Assembly: GCA_026770585.1 (NCBI GenBank)
Contig: MU646314.1
Location: 1,134,615-1,182,567 of the forward strand
DNA length: 47,953 nt
Source of the DNA: Baffinella frigidus
Taxonomy: Eukaryota > Cryptophyceae > Cryptomonadales > Baffinellaceae
Reading direction: 5' to 3'
Under the pieces are notes generated by a model. The model worked only from the letters and a program-made list of their open reading frames with translations, searched no databases and was not told where the DNA came from. The translations under genes were made by a program, and so were the position numbers. Of the stretch, positions 47,701 through 47,953 are shown piece after piece (within the stretch, counting starts at the first letter, position 1; every line of letters begins with the position of its first letter).

Positions 47701-47953
47701 TTCTGGCCCTAATTAAATTTACTTAGGGCCCTAATTAACCTTCGTCCAACTTCTAAGAACAAATAGGCAAATCATTTTCTTTTGAATTAGACATGTCCCC
47801 GGATTAGATCAGCCCACGCCTTTCGTTGCTGCGTTTCACAGTCATGAGTTGCTTTACAGGGACGAAACAAGTGACTTTTGGATGGTGGCAGATTGTGGTA
47901 GGAGAGTGCCAAGACATTGTCTTCGCGCGCGAGCTGGACGAGTGCACCGGTTC
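44626..47953 (+). CDS. PPC/DUF296-domain protein with plastid-type leader (whole gene, runs off the window)
   Basis: Six exons join in phase. The first encodes a leader. The others encode a PPC (DUF296) domain, found alone in prokaryotes and fused to AT-hooks in plant DNA-binding proteins. Hallmarks in order are the strand AFAVLQVRPGEDIKEALL, the strand ACVLTCVGSI, GRHEIVSLVGTFS, HLHTSLAD, KVVGGHLMGDMRVFTTAE and IVVGECQDIVF. No AT-hook is seen. The domain forms trimers in known structures. The leader suggests plastid import and a stand-alone prokaryote-like role, but the exact function is unknown. The last residues lie beyond the window. Confidence 0.85.
44781..44888 (+). CDS. PPC-domain gene, exon 2
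   Basis: 36 codons in phase 0, between GATCCCAG and GGGCG|GTAAGC. They encode VSLLRNKQAFAVLQVRPGED then IKEALLALAVREGFRA, the first strand and helix of the PPC fold. Confidence 0.85.
45151..45247 (+). CDS. PPC-domain gene, exon 3
   Basis: 97 nt after CTCGCGCAG read ACVLTCVGSITECSLRLANA then EKGKSNPTMDVT, leaving after base 1 at ACAG|GTTGGG. This is the second strand and exposed loop of the domain. Confidence 0.85.
45560..45605 (+). CDS. PPC-domain gene, exon 4
   Basis: 46 nt after TCGTGCAG complete a Gly codon and read RHEIVSLVGTFSND, the GRxEIxSL motif of PPC domains. It exits after base 2 at GACGG|GTACTC into a telomere-like array. Confidence 0.85.
45606..45775. repeat. Telomere-like CCCTAAA array starting at a donor
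   Basis: CCCTAAA and CCCCAAA units begin within five bases of the donor at 45606. The C-rich strand is again the sense strand. Confidence 0.9.
45776..46453. other. Remainder of intron 4 with paired repeats
   Basis: GTTTCATAAGTGGCCAACTC with a hairpin GGAGAGTTGGCAA occurs twice (46204-46275 and 46350-46410), on either side of a CATCCTACACGGGACTG segment. A partial CACTTAAGGGA element is at 46045-46085. Confidence 0.6.
46454..46547 (+). CDS. PPC-domain gene, exon 5
   Basis: 94 nt after CCCGCAG complete a Gly codon and read SCHLHTSLADCAGKVVGGHL then MGDMRVFTTAE. This includes the conserved HLHxSLAD and GGHLxG segments. The donor GCTGAG|GTGACG leaves in phase 0. If unspliced, a TGA follows after two codons. 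Confidence 0.85.
46789..46890. mobile_element. CCCTCAAGTGGCCAGTAGG element
   Basis: Ends TCCCTCAAGTGGCCA and TGGCCACTTGAGGGA are perfect inverted repeats enclosing CTACCGTAGGGCCCTAGG. Copies are at 47272-47371 (inverted) and 35607-35706, with a right-end fragment at 46051-46085. Confidence 0.85.
46915..46990. repeat. 23-bp tandem repeat GAGCAAATCGCGGTGC
   Basis: Three tandem copies of a unit of about 23 bp with CTGAGCAAATCGCGGTG. It resembles the exon-6 edge (GCAGATCGTGGT) and may derive from it. Confidence 0.7.
47211..47650 (+). repeat. Three echoes of the exon-6 acceptor edge
   Basis: GGTGGCAGATCGTGGTAGG or close variants occur at 47213-47240, 47420-47463 and 47629-47645, ahead of the copy at 47884. 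The second runs on to encode IVVGECQDIVFAQE before being cut by a mobile element at 47463-47623. A degenerate match to the exon's later part lies at 47140-47185. Confidence 0.8.
47463..47623. mobile_element. GAGAACGCTAGAGGGGCC element, copy 3, inserted in an exon echo
   Basis: The left end (AGAGGGACCTAATTACAA) follows the echo of exon 6 directly. The right end (AATAAGCCCCTCTGACATTCT) is followed by the next echo. Confidence 0.75.
47892..47953 (+). CDS. PPC-domain gene, exon 6 (cut by the window end)
   Basis: After GGTGGCAG the phase-0 frame reads IVVGECQDIVFARELDECTG to the window end. This is the last strand and C-terminal segment of the PPC domain. It is the only one of four copies that keeps the full reading, so it is taken as the real exon. 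Confidence 0.75.
   Translation, partial: MVVGECQDIVFARELDECTG

Noticed and set aside
1-47953. tRNA, rRNA or riboswitch genes
   Set aside because: I looked for cloverleaf-like stems with tRNA box motifs and for conserved rRNA segments by eye and saw none. A tRNAscan or Rfam search would settle this.

Overview
This is a eukaryotic nuclear window, most likely from a unicellular alga. Coding sequence is broken into short exons. Introns are full of plant-type telomere-like repeats (TTTAGGG/CCCTAAA and relatives) and small inverted-repeat elements. There are no bacterial-style operons, ribosome binding sites or CRISPR arrays. One protein starts with a signal peptide followed at once by an aromatic, arginine-rich stretch (ASA-WF), the layout of plastid targeting in algae with a red-lineage complex plastid. 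That hints at a cryptophyte, haptophyte or stramenopile, but I cannot name the species. One assembly gap (545 N) lies at 17160-17704.

Left part, about 3-27.3 kb, minus strand: one very large gene. Reading from an ATG at 27335 down to about 3.0 kb, I find at least 20 short exons whose splice phases mostly fit each other. Most encode amphipathic helices of armadillo/HEAT type. Introns hold small inverted-repeat elements and arrays of CCCTAAA-like sequence. Five introns are made of such an array from donor to acceptor.

Middle, about 27.9-30.3 kb, plus strand: a second gene starts head-to-head with the first (ATG 27915), encodes a basic N-terminus, and may end in an acidic tail at 30335. The region 30.3-32 kb is mostly repeats.

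About 33.0-41.4 kb, plus strand: an ankyrin-repeat gene, or two tandem genes. It is built from modular phase-0 exons, six of them one 33-34-residue ankyrin repeat each, amplified by tandem segmental duplication. Several have GC instead of GT donors. The region 41.4-43.9 kb is rich in small mobile elements.

Right end: an intron-free minus-strand gene (43908-44387) for a Vma22/CCDC115-like V-ATPase assembly factor. It is head-to-head with a plus-strand gene (44626 to beyond the window end) for a PPC/DUF296-domain protein in six visible exons with an apparent plastid-targeting leader.

The most unusual theme joins three observations. (1) Introns are built of telomere-like DNA, nearly always with the C-rich strand as the sense strand. 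(2) Introns carry repeated partial copies of the neighbouring exon edge ('exon echoes'), often next to small inverted-repeat elements. (3) Splice signals are unusual (GC donors, a 29-nt intron). Together they look like an active process that makes or enlarges introns. All splice sites here are read by eye and not confirmed by transcripts.
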